NCBI GenBank assembly: GCA_963680875.1
Contig: OY804588.1
Coordinates: forward strand, 80,500,829 to 80,564,828
Source of the DNA: Bathymodiolus brooksi
Lineage: Eukaryota; Mollusca; Bivalvia; Mytilida; Modiolidae
Direction: 5' to 3'
DNA length: 64,000 bases
In this document: one piece after another, positions 23,246 through 36,333 of the stretch
Layout: every line of letters starts with the position of its first letter
Position numbering within the stretch: the stretch's first letter is position 1
Position numbers and translations under genes: made by a program
Notes under the pieces: generated by a model
The model's input: the letters and a program-made list of their open reading frames with translations, nothing else
The model's database searches: none
What the model was told of the DNA's origin: nothing

Positions 23246-23745
23246 ATCTATGGAATGTTCTCGATAAACATTGGTCAGTTCATACTGATCAGCTTATAAA
23301 CATGACTGCCACAGCAATATTTTTTTTGACTAATCAATTTTTTCACGTCTGCAATCGAAACTAGGTAGGAAGTGTCTATGGAAGACCTTCTATGCAGAGT
23401 GTTCATTTCGTCTCGGTCTGTTAATAAGCATGGCCGCCACATGTAATTATTGTTTCTCATTGGTCGATTTCTAAATAATCTTTTCTGAAACCACTTGGCC
23501 AAATGAGCCGAAACTTGATCGGAAGCATCTATGGAAGGTCCTCTATGACAGTTGCTCATTTAGTTACGATCAGTAAGCAAATATGGCCATTATTGTTTCT
23601 AGTTTGTCGATTTCTAAAAAAAACCTACTCCTCTGAAACCGAGTAGCCAAATGAACCGTATTTTGGTAGGAAGCACCTATGGAAGGTTTTGTATACAGTT
23701 TCCTCAAAACAGGGTGTAAGGTGACCGACACAGACTTGGTCCACT
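23246..23745. repeat. 155-bp repeat family R2, two to three units
   Basis: Units contain 'aagcatggccgccacatg', 'tttctcattggtcgatttct', 'ctgaaaccacttggccaaat', and 'ggaagcatctatggaaggtc'. The same family forms the clusters at 32040-33300, 34030-35290 and 56440-57200. Confidence 0.75.
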
Positions 23746-25990
23746 GAGCCTATAGTTGTATTAATCATAAGCAAATGTTCATGAGCCATAATAAATAGCT
23801 ATTATATTGCTAAAAAAAGGGTTCTAAATATTTCAACATTTGAACATTTGTATTCGTAATCCAATTTAATGCATTTTATGTTAATGTTTATCCTTCGTAG
23901 GTGTAATAGATGGACCATAGAAACATGACCGAATTCCCTAGAACAATTTCTTCGAAGACACCAATGTTGAAATCAGAAACCAACAATCAAGGATGGACGG
24001 AAAACACACTGGCCACGCGCAAAAAGACAAACAAAGAGCTACAAAACAACACACATAAAACAAAGACCAAGCAACAGGGCCCCACTAAAAATCGGGGGCG
24101 ATTTCAGATGTTCCGGAAGTGTAAGCAGTTCCTTTCCCCACTAGTGGCATCCGTCGTGTTACTCTAGATACAAACTCATTAATAAGTCATAAATGTCAAA
24201 AGGTATTTATAAATTTCTCAGCGTAATATATAAACCATCACATCCTATCTGCAGCGTTATTTTGACCCTAGGTATTTCTTGGTACTTCTCAGAATGTGCG
24301 AAGACTACCTGGATTCTAATAAATTAAAAGCAATAGTACTAAATTATGCGACTTCTCTATCATATATATATATAGCGCACTCTCTACATTGCTACAATTA
24401 TATAAATGCTAGAGATTTTGATTGACAACATATTTGTCTTTTGCAACTCACATTCGTGCATTCCTATAGGTACCAAATGTTTTTCTTCAATGTCCATAGA
24501 TGATGTCTGTTCAGTGATTAAATCAAAGTTTGTTTAAGGTTGCTGCGAAAAAGGAAACTACTGATCAAAGAGTTCGTAGTGAAATTAAATGGAGTCATTA
24601 CTTTGAAATGTCCATGTTCGATATCATTGCTCGGTTAACCGTTATGGAATATCTGTGTCACAGATGATACTGGGTTTGCTCCGTTTGTTGTAGTCACACT
24701 CCCGTTCTGTCCATGTTTATGACTTCTCACTGCATGTGGCATATCATCGGATGCTCAACATAAGGAACAACCACTAGTGAAGCGGGACATGCTTACCCTC
24801 CCAGAGAACTTATAGTCCCCCTCCGATTGTAGATAGGCTGGTATTGTTGAACCATTATATTTCTATGTAGGATTGTGCTATCTGTTTGTCTATTACTTTT
24901 TCTTTTCTGTGGCTTCTTACGGCAGGAAAAGTCAATCAATGTGTTTCACTATTATTGCTCTTGATGTGATCTCATTGCAATAATCTACACTTTATCAGTA
25001 TGTATGTTGCTGTTTATACATTGTCAAAGGGAGATGAATCAAGCATATTCTAGAAATTGTATTATAAAACATGATGTATAACAGTGCAATCTCTTTCAAA
25101 TAACAAAAATAAAACATCACATTAATTTGTAAATTAACAGTAGATTGCTTAATGTTGTGATAGATATAGACAATATCAGTGCAGTGTCTGAAAATATAAA
25201 GCTTATATGTATGAGGCTTAAAAACTTGGGTACAAGATAATTTACAAAGTTTTCCCCTATTTTGCACAGAACACACATCAATTTTGCATTTTAAGACATT
25301 TTTATTAATATTGGGTTATCCCTGGATTGCTCCCTTTTTATAGTTTCTGTAAGCAGGAGGTGAAGATGATTTAAAACTAATTTCCCAGGTAGCATATGGC
25401 ATCGGTACCAGAAAGTGATATATCGGCAGTGACAGTATATAGTGAGAAAGGAACAATTTGTATACTAGATAGAATGATATATCGTCAGCAATAACGTATT
25501 TTCAGTACAAATAGCGTACACAGTATGAATGCATATTGACAGGATAGCGGAAAACAATTCTTTTGATTACACAATAAAAGTTAATTACAAGTAACAAAAA
25601 TCACAGATTGATAATAAGGTGACTAATTAGTCAAACTAAGTTGATGTTACGAGGTCATTAATTATGATGATAGTAATAAATTTGAATAATAAAAATGAAA
25701 TGATTGATACAGGTTTAATAGGTAAATATGAACAAAAAATTGAAGAGACAAAAGGGGAAGTCAACGCGAGCTCCTTTAATAATTGAGGCATATACTCAGG
25801 TGATCCGGAAGAGTTATCAGTACCTTCTCTACATTTGTCACACGTTGTGCTACTGTTAAATGACAACAAAACATCAGCTGATATGGAAATCGCGTTGAAC
25901 ACCAGTAGACGTAAATATGTATAAATAACATAATATTGAAAGGCAACGTAATTATAATCAGTATGTGTTGATAAAAGTAAGTTCATGAAA
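23746..25990. other. Spacer with dispersed repeat R1 fragments
   Basis: It holds R1 fragments at 23990-24200 (+), 24620-24850 (-) and 25720-25870 (+). The part 25130-25370 is homologous to 4480-4720 and 44760-45030, marking the same place in the array unit. I find no gene, and no trace of the cysteine-rich exon that follows at this place in the other units. Confidence 0.5.
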
Positions 25991-26019
25991 TTGTTTTTAA
26001 TATGATTATAGCTCTATTT

Positions 26020-26092
26020 CAGTAATATAATAATAATATAATAATAATATAATAATAATATAATAATAATATAATAATAATAATACATACAT
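26020..26092. repeat. AATAAT-type microsatellite
   Basis: A run of 'aataatat' and 'aat' repeats. Confidence 0.9.
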
Positions 26093-26149
26093 TTTAAGAG
26101 GGCAACACAGATAACATAAAGAAAATATTCATTGGGGCCCTCGAAGAAT

Positions 26150-26600
26150 GAAAAGAAATACAAAAATACAAATATCTATAAATTATAAGTATGATAACTT
26201 GCATTCCGCACACACAGAGACATACAACATGCTTATATGGTATAATAAACTATATCTAATCATGTTCTTGCTGTAATAAAAAATATTCAGACAATACGTA
26301 GACAATATTTTTACGTTATCGGAAAATATATAATTTATTTGCAATCGCCACGGAATAGGAACAAATAGACAACGGTAACAATATACACTACACAGAAAAA
26401 TAAAGATTGAGAATTCAAATCCGTTGTTGACTTCAGCATGTCCCTGTTCTGCCAAAAGCACACGTCGTCGTACTAATGCTAACAATCCGATGAGGTCACG
26501 AATGAGGAAAGAAGAACGGGATAGTGACTATGACAAAAGGAACATATAAGTGGTCATCTGTAACACAAACATTCTGTTCCGTAACAGTTAACCAAGTCAT
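26150..26600. repeat. Low-copy repeat shared with 48880-49245
   Basis: Ordered shared phrases are 'ttataagtat', 'atatctaatcatgttcttg', 'atattcagacaat', 'acagaaaaataaagattgag/aattcaaa'. The long minus-strand frame inside is not conserved as coding between the two copies. The R1 tail follows at about 26500-26600. Confidence 0.55.
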
Positions 26601-27904
26601 GATGGTGACCATGAAACTGACCACAACAATATATCTGAAATAACGTCAACGTGTCATATAACACCGATAACTGTAATCAAGCCTAAACCTCAAATGAATT
26701 TGAGGAAATAAAAAAATGTTAATGAAAAAAATATCCATTGGTAATGTTGAAAGTGTTGTCAAAGTCATTAACCATAATCCCAATAGGTCCCACTATTTAC
26801 CACAAAAGCACAAAAACAAAACAACAAAAAAGAAACCAAAAAAATTAAAAAAATTCCCTCCACCCCTCAAAAAAGTACGGTACACACACATGTTCCAATA
26901 TACAGACGTTGTCGGAAAAACTTATTTGTATCAGTTATATAAACAGGTATTAAAGCCAGTCGATATCGACATTTTCTGTCCTGTTTAACAACAAATGCAT
27001 ATCAATTTTATTATTTCTGACAATATTTCATTCAGTATGCAATATCAAAAATCCTCAAAACAACTACCATGTTATCTTCAAAGAGTAGAAACAGGAGTCG
27101 TTCATATCGTTTGTGGTGGTGCCCTCTGTGCTGAATATTATTACCGTTGCTTACCGTCACTCAACATGGATCAGGAACCAGTAAAAACCAGATAGATTGG
27201 TATCAATGTATGTAACAAAACATTATCCAGTCAATGCAAACATACTGCACAAATAGAACCCGTGAAGGATGTATTTTTTCGCTTTCAGAAATATGCAATG
27301 TGGACTTAAAATGTTTTTCCAGTAGCACCTGCATATGGAGTACACATCTCTCAGTTGCTACGATATTATACAGCTTCTGGTTGTTATCATGATTTCCTTG
27401 ATATAAGGTTGGTGCTTACAATGATGCTACCGAACCAAGGGCTCCAAGTAGTTAAGTTGAAATTATCACTTTGACAGATTTAGACTTGAGGAATATATGT
27501 GTCTGAAATAACCACGAGCATGTCGAGTTGTAATTACAATCCGGTTCTTTCCTCATTCATACCTTAACATTGGCTTCGCAACAAGAGTACCACGACAGAT
27601 GCCACAAGTATTTAGTGATCAATTTACATTCTATACAACAGCAAACACACAATATGGGTAATATAGTACACACATGTATATAGTACGAAATATAATTGTG
27701 AATTTCCATGTTTAATTAAAAAAGGGGGGATGTTTACTTATGATGTGGTTGTGTTGAAATATAATCTGGCTTCACATTGTAACGTTTGGGCTAGCTATGT
27801 TATCCTATCAAGATCATTGTAATTTTAAATGTTCACAGATTAAAAAAATAACAAGGTTAATAATAAGGAATATTTGAACATAGCATAACATTTTTGTTTG
27901 CTAA
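26601..27904. other. Spacer, diverged relative of 5030-6620
   Basis: Phrases shared with the first array unit include 'cctcaaatgaatttga' (26690) and, from 27620, 'acacaatatgggtaatatag'. An R1 minus-strand fragment lies at 27480-27610. No gene is supported. Confidence 0.5.
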
Positions 27905-28115
27905 AATGTAGGGGCGTTAGGGGTTATACAGGTTAAAGCCCATTTCAACAATATTTCAGTTATATCGTGGCGGTGAGTTTTATTGATGGGGGAACCGGAG
28001 CCCTGATAAACTTTATCACATAATGATGTATCGAGTACACCTCGGCATGAGCGGGACACAAACGTCACAACTGATTACATAGTTAGCTGTAAATCCCATG
28101 TTTTGTTCTTCGTTA
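27905..28115 (-). repeat. SINE, internally deleted
   Basis: It contains 'gcccatttcaacaatatttc', 'agttatatcgtggcggtgag', then a shortened middle and 'ataaactttatcacataatg'. Confidence 0.7.
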
Positions 28116-28254
28116 GATGGATTTAAAGATGGAATAAATTTCCTTGATTGAAGGTGAAGATTTTACAGTAAAAATTCATGCTCCATAATATATTAATATC
28201 CCAGCTGCCAATCAATATACATAATACATTAGTCTGTCTAGCTCCTGATTAACT

Positions 28255-28451
28255 TATCATTGACAGACAACTGTTTTAACTTATAACCACCACAATTTCG
28301 CACATGCTCAAAGATAGTGTATATAAGGGATATTTGTTTTTATTATATTACAGCTTGATAATAACAATGAACCATCTTTACTGATCCTGCAGAAACATTT
28401 TTATATGAATTAGGTAACTGACAACCCACTTATAATTGGTTTTTATTGTAG
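28255..28451 (+). promoter_or_regulatory. Conserved upstream block of cGLR-C with TATA box
   Basis: The block matches the upstream sequence of copies A, B, E and F. It contains a canonical TATATAAG at 28320-28327, where E has TATTTAAG (52249-52256) and B has CATTTAAG (20183-20190). It ends at the acceptor AG at 28450-28451. Its conservation beyond the coding exon suggests the shared promoter and first exon, but the transcription start was not located. Confidence 0.5.
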
Positions 28452-30324
28452 ACACTATCCAATCACGTGACACATCTTTATCGTTGTGTGTATCATCATA
28501 TTGTTGGTAGCGAGGAAACAGTGAAAACTAGGAGAATGTTTAATACAATTACCCGGATATCAAGTGGAATCAGTGGGGAAGGTCTTGAGATGAAGGGGAG
28601 TGACATAGATATTATGTTTGTGCTTAAAGATGTAAATGTCTATGAGGATATAAATAGTACACATATTAATTCGTCTGAAACCTGTGTTGCCATGGAGATG
28701 GGTGACACCAAACTCGGTTTTTCACATTTGCCACTCCTTCGCTGTAATAATAACATTTTATTTAAAATGCGTAAAGAAGTTGAGAATGATTTGTATCTCT
28801 CTAGTCAGTTATGTAAATCAATGTTTATCGGACAATTTAAAGGGGGTGATGTAGTTCATGGACCGTGTTTGTCAGACAAAGATCGTGTCGCAGATTTAGC
28901 ATTAACATTGCATTCAAGAAAATGGATATCAATCGCTAAACAATGGATAACAAGATCTAATTGTTCATGGCCTAGTAGTGAGGTAAAGTCACAGATACAA
29001 GATCACGGAATTATGTGTGTTCCTATCGGTTCTAAAGAATCACAGCATGAAGATATTGAATTGCGTATATTATTCTCTGTTGGTGAAAAACCTTTGATAT
29101 ACTCTTTCACTCATACACAATTACTCTGCTATGCTTTGATGAAAATCTTGATCAAAGACGTAGTTAACAGGGACAGCCGCTGTAAAGATTTAATATGTTC
29201 ATTTTATATCAAAAATATAATAGTGTGGGTATCAGAAGAAATACCGTTATCAATATGGTGACCCGAAAATCTCATATCTTGTTTCATGAGATGTCTTAGA
29301 ACTTATCTATGGTGTTGAATATGGAATCTGTCTTCATTACTTTATATAAAAAAATAATATGTTTCAGAATAGAATAGAAGAACTAGAACGTCAACTCATT
29401 CTAGGACATTTAAGTGCATTGTGGAGATACGTTTGGCGTAGTGGTCTCCTGTCAGAACAATTATCTACGTTTACAATACTACGGCATCAGATATATAGTA
29501 ATGCCGAAGTACAAACAGGATATATCAAACGTATATTATGTTCAAATGCTGTCAATATGGAAACAATGTATGATGAAATATCATACAAAAAGTCGTTCAT
29601 TTTATTCGTATGTCGCAGAGATTAAATTCTTCTTATCGATATTTCATGAGTATGATATGTAGTAAGGCAGTACAAAGGATTGCTGTCGTTGGTGTGAATA
29701 GAAACAAAGGCAAATACAAACAATACCGACGACATCTCTGTTACCTTACACAGAACATCCATCATGACGCTGTGTCTGGTTGGTTGATGTTGGCCTCGTT
29801 TTACTACCAGATGAAACAATATAATACGGCTCTTTATATTATAGCTTATGCATTATCTACTATGTACACTAGAAAAGGTATACTGTCAAAACAACTTATC
29901 GGATTGGCAATTCGACTTAATTAAGACAAGAACGGTACTAATATTAGGTATAGCAAACATATTAAAGCTACTTCGTGTTAGGTTTGTTGACTTCATACCA
30001 CACTCTACATTGATTCCTGAAGAATTAGAATTAGAAGTTGCCAATCAACCCTTTATACTACCACCTGTAGTATACTCACATTTCTTACTATGTCTGTGTC
30101 ATTTTCGCCTAAACAATGTAAACCAGTGCTATAATTCACTTAGAGATCTACAACTCACAATATCAGAGAATTAATTTATATTTGGAAACCTACACAGATC
30201 TAACTCGTACAACTGTTTAGGAGTAGCTTATCAACTTAGTGGACAACGTGCATTAGATGAACATGCGTTTCGGCGGGCAATACAAATTGCCCCTACATGG
30301 AATTGTGCTTTACAGAGACTGTAA
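28452..30324 (+). pseudogene. cGLR-C: Mab-21/cGAS-like receptor pseudogene
   Basis: This paralogue is closest to cGLR-A but has more lesions. Relative to cGLR-B, 8 nt are missing at about 28484 inside the first helix, which puts the acceptor frame out of register with the body. About 30 nt are missing in frame just before the GS loop. The SDID metal pair and the third Asp before 'LALTLHSRKW' remain. The conserved arginine codon CGA of 'IWRPENLI' is TGA at 29259-29261, a CpG-type transition. Further small deletions follow at about 29300-29360 and 29590. A TAT-to-TAA change at 30172-30174 breaks the last part. The aligned original stop is TAA at 30322-30324. No complete product is possible. Confidence 0.9.
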
Positions 30325-31500
30325 CAAGAGATCACTGAACCGGTTCATTATAATCATATAAATTGATAGCTAACATCAGCTTCAAACTAATGTGTCAAGA
30401 CTTGTGATTCTGTGGAGATTTTGTTTTTTAATATTAAGTCGTGTCATGTTTACTGACAGATACAGATTATTTTATTAAGTAAACATTTCATAATTTCAAA
30501 ACCAAGCTATGTTTTAATTGATGAAAACAAAATTGCAATGTAATATTAAGTATTAATAGGACTCTAAATATGCTGCGGTCGTATTATGCTCTCGGTCTGT
30601 CCTTGTTCTTGGTACCGTCGTTGTCGTCGGTCTGTCGAAATAGGTGATTGCATGGGATAAGTTTTTTTCTCTATGAACGACCGTTCTGAACGTCTAAAAC
30701 ATTTATCATTGTCAAATGATAAAGATTGGGATTGATTTAAGGTGTCACAGCCCTACCCGTTTCCAGGAAAGAGGCCTCCGAGTGCAATATAAAGTGTGTT
30801 TCAGAGTTTTTTGTACGTGTAGATTCAATTCATTAAGGGGAAATTAATTTGTTATTTTGTTTTACTTTGAAATCTTTAGGTATTACTGATGGACCAGGCA
30901 CACACTGTATACTATTTCGAGCATAGGGTAATATGGACATAACATTTTAAATTACATTACCATTACAGAGATAAGCCGCAAAGAAAGTGCCAATTTCCAG
31001 TTTTTAAACATTTGTTTGACATAAAAAAATATTGATAGACCATAACAAGTAACTTGTTTTAGTTACGATGAAAGGGGTCTAAAAGGACATTAATTATTAA
31101 ATGTCATATTTGTCGAATGTATATATTTTCATTGAAAACATTGCGTATTTTCCTTTCAATTGATTGTGCTGAAATCACATGGTAGTACTACAACTGATTT
31201 CTCTATTTCTTGCGATATACGAAGTAAACTTCACCGAAAGTTTACCAGTTTAAGTAGGATTTTATTATTCCTGGTTGCTTATTTTTCTTTTCTGTTGTTT
31301 CATATACCAGAAAAAAGCAATCAATGTGTTTTCACTATCATTGTTCTTTAGGTGACGTCGTTCAGATGATTCAGATTTTTTCCCGCATTTGTGCTGCTGT
31401 TTATTCAAAGTCAAAGTGGGGTAAATCAAGCATAAACTAGAAATTGCAAATAAAAAACAACAACATCACATTAAATTCTTAATTAACAGTAGATTGCTTA
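30325..31500. other. 3' flank of cGLR-C, duplicated at 3244-4490
   Basis: It matches the 3' flank of cGLR-A closely, apart from a deletion of about 70 bases near 30830. No gene. Confidence 0.6.
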
Positions 31501-31923
31501 ATTTTGTGAAATATATAAGCAATCTCAGTGCAGGGTCGTAAAATACAAAGTTTATGTGCATGAGGCTTGTAAAATGTGACAAGGGAGAAGTTCACAGGCC
31601 TCTCTCCAATTTTGCGCCACATACACATACACTTTATATTTTAAGACACTTCATTGATATTGTGTTTATCCGTGGATTGGCCCTTGTAGTGTGTTCTGTC
31701 AGCAGAAGTGGATTTAAAACTAGGTTCCGTGTTGTGATGTCCTTTACGATTTCCACATTTTCCGGTTCGTCTTTACCTTCGAGTTATTTGTAGGACGATG
31801 CATGTCTTATTTACGTTAGTTGTGTGTGTTTGCGTTTAGTGGTGTCCACCACACATTGTGTTTTGTTTTGTTTTTCTTTCTCTTTGTACCCTATGTTGCG
31901 AGTTTTTCTTGATTGTTCTTTTT

Positions 31924-31952
31924 AGCTCACCTTGCCAAAGGCAACGTGAGCT
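31924..31952. repeat. Palindrome heading the R2 cluster (and 33911-33939)
   Basis: AGCTCACCTTGCC and GGCAACGTGAGCT form 13-bp arms with one mismatch around AAA. The sequence continues with 'gtcatcacttgtctccgtcg'. Degenerate relatives of the downstream part lie near 44090 and 56400. Confidence 0.8.
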
Positions 31953-32039
31953 TTTGTCATCACTTGTCTCCGTCGTCTGTCGTTCGTCACCCGTTACCAC
32001 TCCACATTCTAATCTTCTCCTCCGAAACCCCTTAGCCAC

Positions 32040-33300
32040 ATGATCTGAAACTGAGTAGACATAATCTATGGAAGATTTTCTATGAAGAATCACATTTTGT
32101 CTCGATTCGTTGGCAAACATGGCCGCCACAGGCAATTTTTGTTTCTGATTGGTCGATTTCTGAAAAAAAGTATTCTTCTCTGAAACCGCTTGGCTAAATG
32201 TACCGAAACTTAGTAAGAAGTATTAGTGGAACGAAACGACTTCAATAGGGATTGCTTATTTAATCCCGATCCGTTAGCAAACATGGCCGCCACAGTCCAC
32301 TTGGTCAAATGAACCGAGACTTGGTAGAAACCATTTATGTAAAGTTTTCTATAACGATTGCACATTTTGTTCAGATCCGTTAACAAACATGGCCGCCACA
32401 GGCAATCTTTGTTTGTGATAGGTCGATTTAAAAAAAGTCGTTTCCTCTGAAACCTCTTAGGAAAATGAACTGAATCTTAGTAGGAAGCCTCTATGGAAAG
32501 TTCTCTATAAGGATTGCATATTTTGTCCCGATCCGTTAACAATAATGGCCGCCACAGACTATTCCTCTTTCTGATTGGCCAATTTCTAAATATCTTCTCT
32601 TTTGAAACCACTTGGTCTACTGCACAGTTGGTAGGAAGCATTTATGTAAAGTTTTCTATAACGATTGCTCATTTTGGGCAGATCCGTTAACAAACATGGC
32701 CACCACAGGCAATCTTCGTTTCTGAAGGTCGATTTCTAAAAAGTCGTCTCCGCTGGAAACCCCTTAGTAAAATGAACTGAATCTTGGTAGGAAGCATCTA
32801 TGTAAAGTTCTCTATAGTGATGGCTTCTTTTGTCCCGATCCGTTAATAAACATGGCCGCCACAGTCCATTCGTCTTTCTGATTGACCAATTTCTAAAAAT
32901 ATTTTCTTTTGAAACCACTTGTTCAAATGAACCGACACTTGGTAGGAAGCATTTATGTAAAGTTTTCTATATCGATTGCACATTTTGTGCAGATCCGTTA
33001 ACAAACATGTCTGCCACAGGCAATCTTTGTTTCTGATAGGTAGATTTCTAAAATATCGTCTCCTCTGAAAACCTTTAGGCAAATGAACTGAATTTTGGTT
33101 GGAAGCATCTATGGACGGTTCTCTATAGCGAATGCTCATTTTGTCCCGATCCGATAACAAACATGGCCGTCACAAGCAATTCTTGTTTCTGATTGGTCGA
33201 GTAGCCAAATGAACCGAAATCTGGTAGGAAGCACTTATGGAAGGTACTGTATAAAGTTTCCTCAAAACAGTATGAAGGGTGAGTGACACAGGCTTAGCCC
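32040..33300. repeat. R2 cluster, eight units of about 155 bp
   Basis: The phrase 'aacatggccgccacag' or a close variant occurs at about 32119, 32282, 32388, 32544, 32695, 32851, 33006 and 33164, mostly 151-163 bp apart. Each unit also has 'tgattggtcgatttctaaa', 'ctgaaaccacttggtc', 'ggtaggaagcatctatg' and 'attttgtcccgatccgttaa'. Open frames inside are by-products. The duplicate cluster is at 34027-35287. Confidence 0.9.
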
Positions 33301-33487
33301 ACTGAACCTCTAGTTTGATTGCCCCTTCGGTATTCTCTAGCGAGTATTTCCAAATGTTCAACAGGTAATATGCGACAGGGATACCAGGAAATCTATATTT
33401 CGCTCAGTAACATTTTAGAGCAAACTTTATTCAGTCAATGCAATTGGACTGCACATGAACAATATGTGCAAATGGAAAAAGGACAAA

Positions 33488-35474
33488 ATTTTGTGAAATA
33501 TATAAGCAATCTCAGTGCAGGGTCGTAAAATACAAAGTTTATGTGCATGAGGCTTGTAAAATGTGACAAGGGAGAAGTTCACAGGCCTCTCTCCAATTTT
33601 GCGCCACATACACATACACTTTATATTTTAAGACACTTCATTGATATTGTGTTTATCCGTGGATTGGCCCTTGTAGTGTGTTCTGTCAGCAGAAGTGGAT
33701 TTAAAACTAGGTTCCGTGTTGTGATGTCCTTTACGATTTCCACATTTTCCGGTTCGTCTTTACCTTCGAGTTATTTGTAGGACGATGCATGTCTTATTTA
33801 CGTTAGTTGTGTGTGTTTGCGTTTAGTGGTGTCCACCACACATTGTGTTTTGTTTTGTTTTTCTTTCTCTTTGTACCCTATGTTGCGAGTTTTTCTTGAT
33901 TGTTCTTTTTAGCTCACCTTGCCAAAGGCAACGTGAGCTTTTGTCATCACTTGTCTCCGTCGTCTGTCGTTCGTCACCCGTTACCACTCCACATTCTAAT
34001 CTTCTCCTCCGAAACCCCTTAGCCACATGATCTGAAACTGAGTAGACATAATCTATGGAAGATTTTCTATGAAGAATCACATTTTGTCTCGATTCGTTGG
34101 CAAACATGGCCGCCACAGGCAATTTTTGTTTCTGATTGGTCGATTTCTGAAAAAAAGTATTCTTCTCTGAAACCGCTTGGCTAAATGTACCGAAACTTAG
34201 TAAGAAGTATTAGTGGAACGAAACGACTTCAATAGGGATTGCTTATTTAATCCCGATCCGTTAGCAAACATGGCCGCCACAGTCCACTTGGTCAAATGAA
34301 CCGAGACTTGGTAGAAACCATTTATGTAAAGTTTTCTATAACGATTGCACATTTTGTTCAGATCCGTTAACAAACATGGCCGCCACAGGCAATCTTTGTT
34401 TGTGATAGGTCGATTTAAAAAAAGTCGTTTCCTCTGAAACCTCTTAGGAAAATGAACTGAATCTTAGTAGGAAGCCTCTATGGAAAGTTCTCTATAAGGA
34501 TTGCATATTTTGTCCCGATCCGTTAACAATAATGGCCGCCACAGACTATTCCTCTTTCTGATTGGCCAATTTCTAAATATCTTCTCTTTTGAAACCACTT
34601 GGTCTACTGCACAGTTGGTAGGAAGCATTTATGTAAAGTTTTCTATAACGATTGCTCATTTTGGGCAGATCCGTTAACAAACATGGCCACCACAGGCAAT
34701 CTTCGTTTCTGAAGGTCGATTTCTAAAAAGTCGTCTCCGCTGGAAACCCCTTAGTAAAATGAACTGAATCTTGGTAGGAAGCATCTATGTAAAGTTCTCT
34801 ATAGTGATGGCTTCTTTTGTCCCGATCCGTTAATAAACATGGCCGCCACAGTCCATTCGTCTTTCTGATTGACCAATTTCTAAAAATATTTTCTTTTGAA
34901 ACCACTTGTTCAAATGAACCGACACTTGGTAGGAAGCATTTATGTAAAGTTTTCTATATCGATTGCACATTTTGTGCAGATCCGTTAACAAACATGTCTG
35001 CCACAGGCAATCTTTGTTTCTGATAGGTAGATTTCTAAAATATCGTCTCCTCTGAAAACCTTTAGGCAAATGAACTGAATTTTGGTTGGAAGCATCTATG
35101 GACGGTTCTCTATAGCGAATGCTCATTTTGTCCCGATCCGATAACAAACATGGCCGTCACAAGCAATTCTTGTTTCTGATTGGTCGAGTAGCCAAATGAA
35201 CCGAAATCTGGTAGGAAGCACTTATGGAAGGTACTGTATAAAGTTTCCTCAAAACAGTATGAAGGGTGAGTGACACAGGCTTAGCCCACTGAACCTCTAG
35301 TTTGATTGCCCCTTCGGTATTCTCTAGCGAGTATTTCCAAATGTTCAACAGGTAATATGCGACAGGGATACCAGGAAATCTATATTTCGCTCAGTAACAT
35401 TTTAGAGCAAACTTTATTCAGTCAATGCAATTGGACTGCACATGAACAATATGTGCAAATGGAAAAAGGACAAA
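33488..35474 (+). repeat. 1987-bp tandem duplication, unit 2
   Basis: Identical to unit 1 at an offset of exactly 1987. After 35474 the sequence departs into 'ggataaacaatgatctaaa', an R1 fragment. Confidence 0.93.
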
Positions 35475-36333
35475 AGGATAAACAATGATCTAAAAAACTG
35501 TACACATATAGTCAAATATTAAGGAGCACAAGCGCTACCAAATTGCATGGGGTAAACTCAGTTGCGGAGGACGAGTAAGCAGTTCCTGCTCCATAATAGG
35601 CCTCCGTCGTGTTACTCCTGTTACAAACCCGGTAATAAGAACAGAACCAGGAAAAGACCGAATTGTTATCACGACAATCGAAATAAACACGCATATGTCA
35701 AGGCCAATAGCATAAATAGGAGAGTGCAAATCGACTAAGGTCACCTATGCCTGAGGGAAGAGAACCTTAGTTTTAATAATAATTGCATAATTCAGGAACT
35801 GTAAATTTCAATAATAATATATATAAAAAGCCATTTCCTGCCGAAACACTGACTACTGGGCGGATGGTGATCTCAGGGATAAATAGTCCGCGAACTGAGG
35901 TATCGAAACTGTGATTGTACAAAAATTATGATATCCAATTTATTGTGTAACCTTCATCAAGTAGACTCAAAGCCAAAAGAATAGAAAGACAAATAGTTAA
36001 AGATCACTGGGAACAAGAAAACCAAACATGACCGTTAGAAAAATTACTCTCTCTGAAATATGAAAAATCTTCTTTTCAGAAGCTATGGTGTCATGAAATA
36101 CCATGCTGTCCTAACAATGTCAAACTCCAATCAGAATAACATAGAAACAGAGACAAAATGGAAGTCCCCTACACACATATGAGTAACCGCTCACTTTCCT
36201 GGCTAGATAGATTTATTGAAATGCTACTAATTAACCGAACATGATATTGTGGCTGCTATATGAAATTATTAATGCTTAAAAGAAATAAAATATGTATTCA
36301 ATTAATTTCTTTACAAATGCAATGGGTTGATTT
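35475..36333. other. Spacer with R1 fragment, homologous to 45140-46250
   Basis: R1 lies at about 35500-35745 on the + strand. The remainder ('gaaacactgactactggg', 'cacacatatgagtaaccgct') matches the sequence before the third cysteine-rich exon. No gene. Confidence 0.55.

Larger units (their letters stand above)
31501..33487 (+). repeat. 1987-bp tandem duplication, unit 1
   Basis: Every stretch I compared with 33488-35474 is identical, including all open frames on both strands. The junctions share only one or two A residues. The unit holds the end of the cGLR 3' flank, a palindrome (31924-31952) and eight R2 units. Confidence 0.93.

Noticed and set aside
31836..33160. Open frames on both strands identical to those at 33823-35147
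   Set aside because: They fall in the R2 repeat cluster and are copied by the 1987-bp duplication; no protein domain is recognisable.
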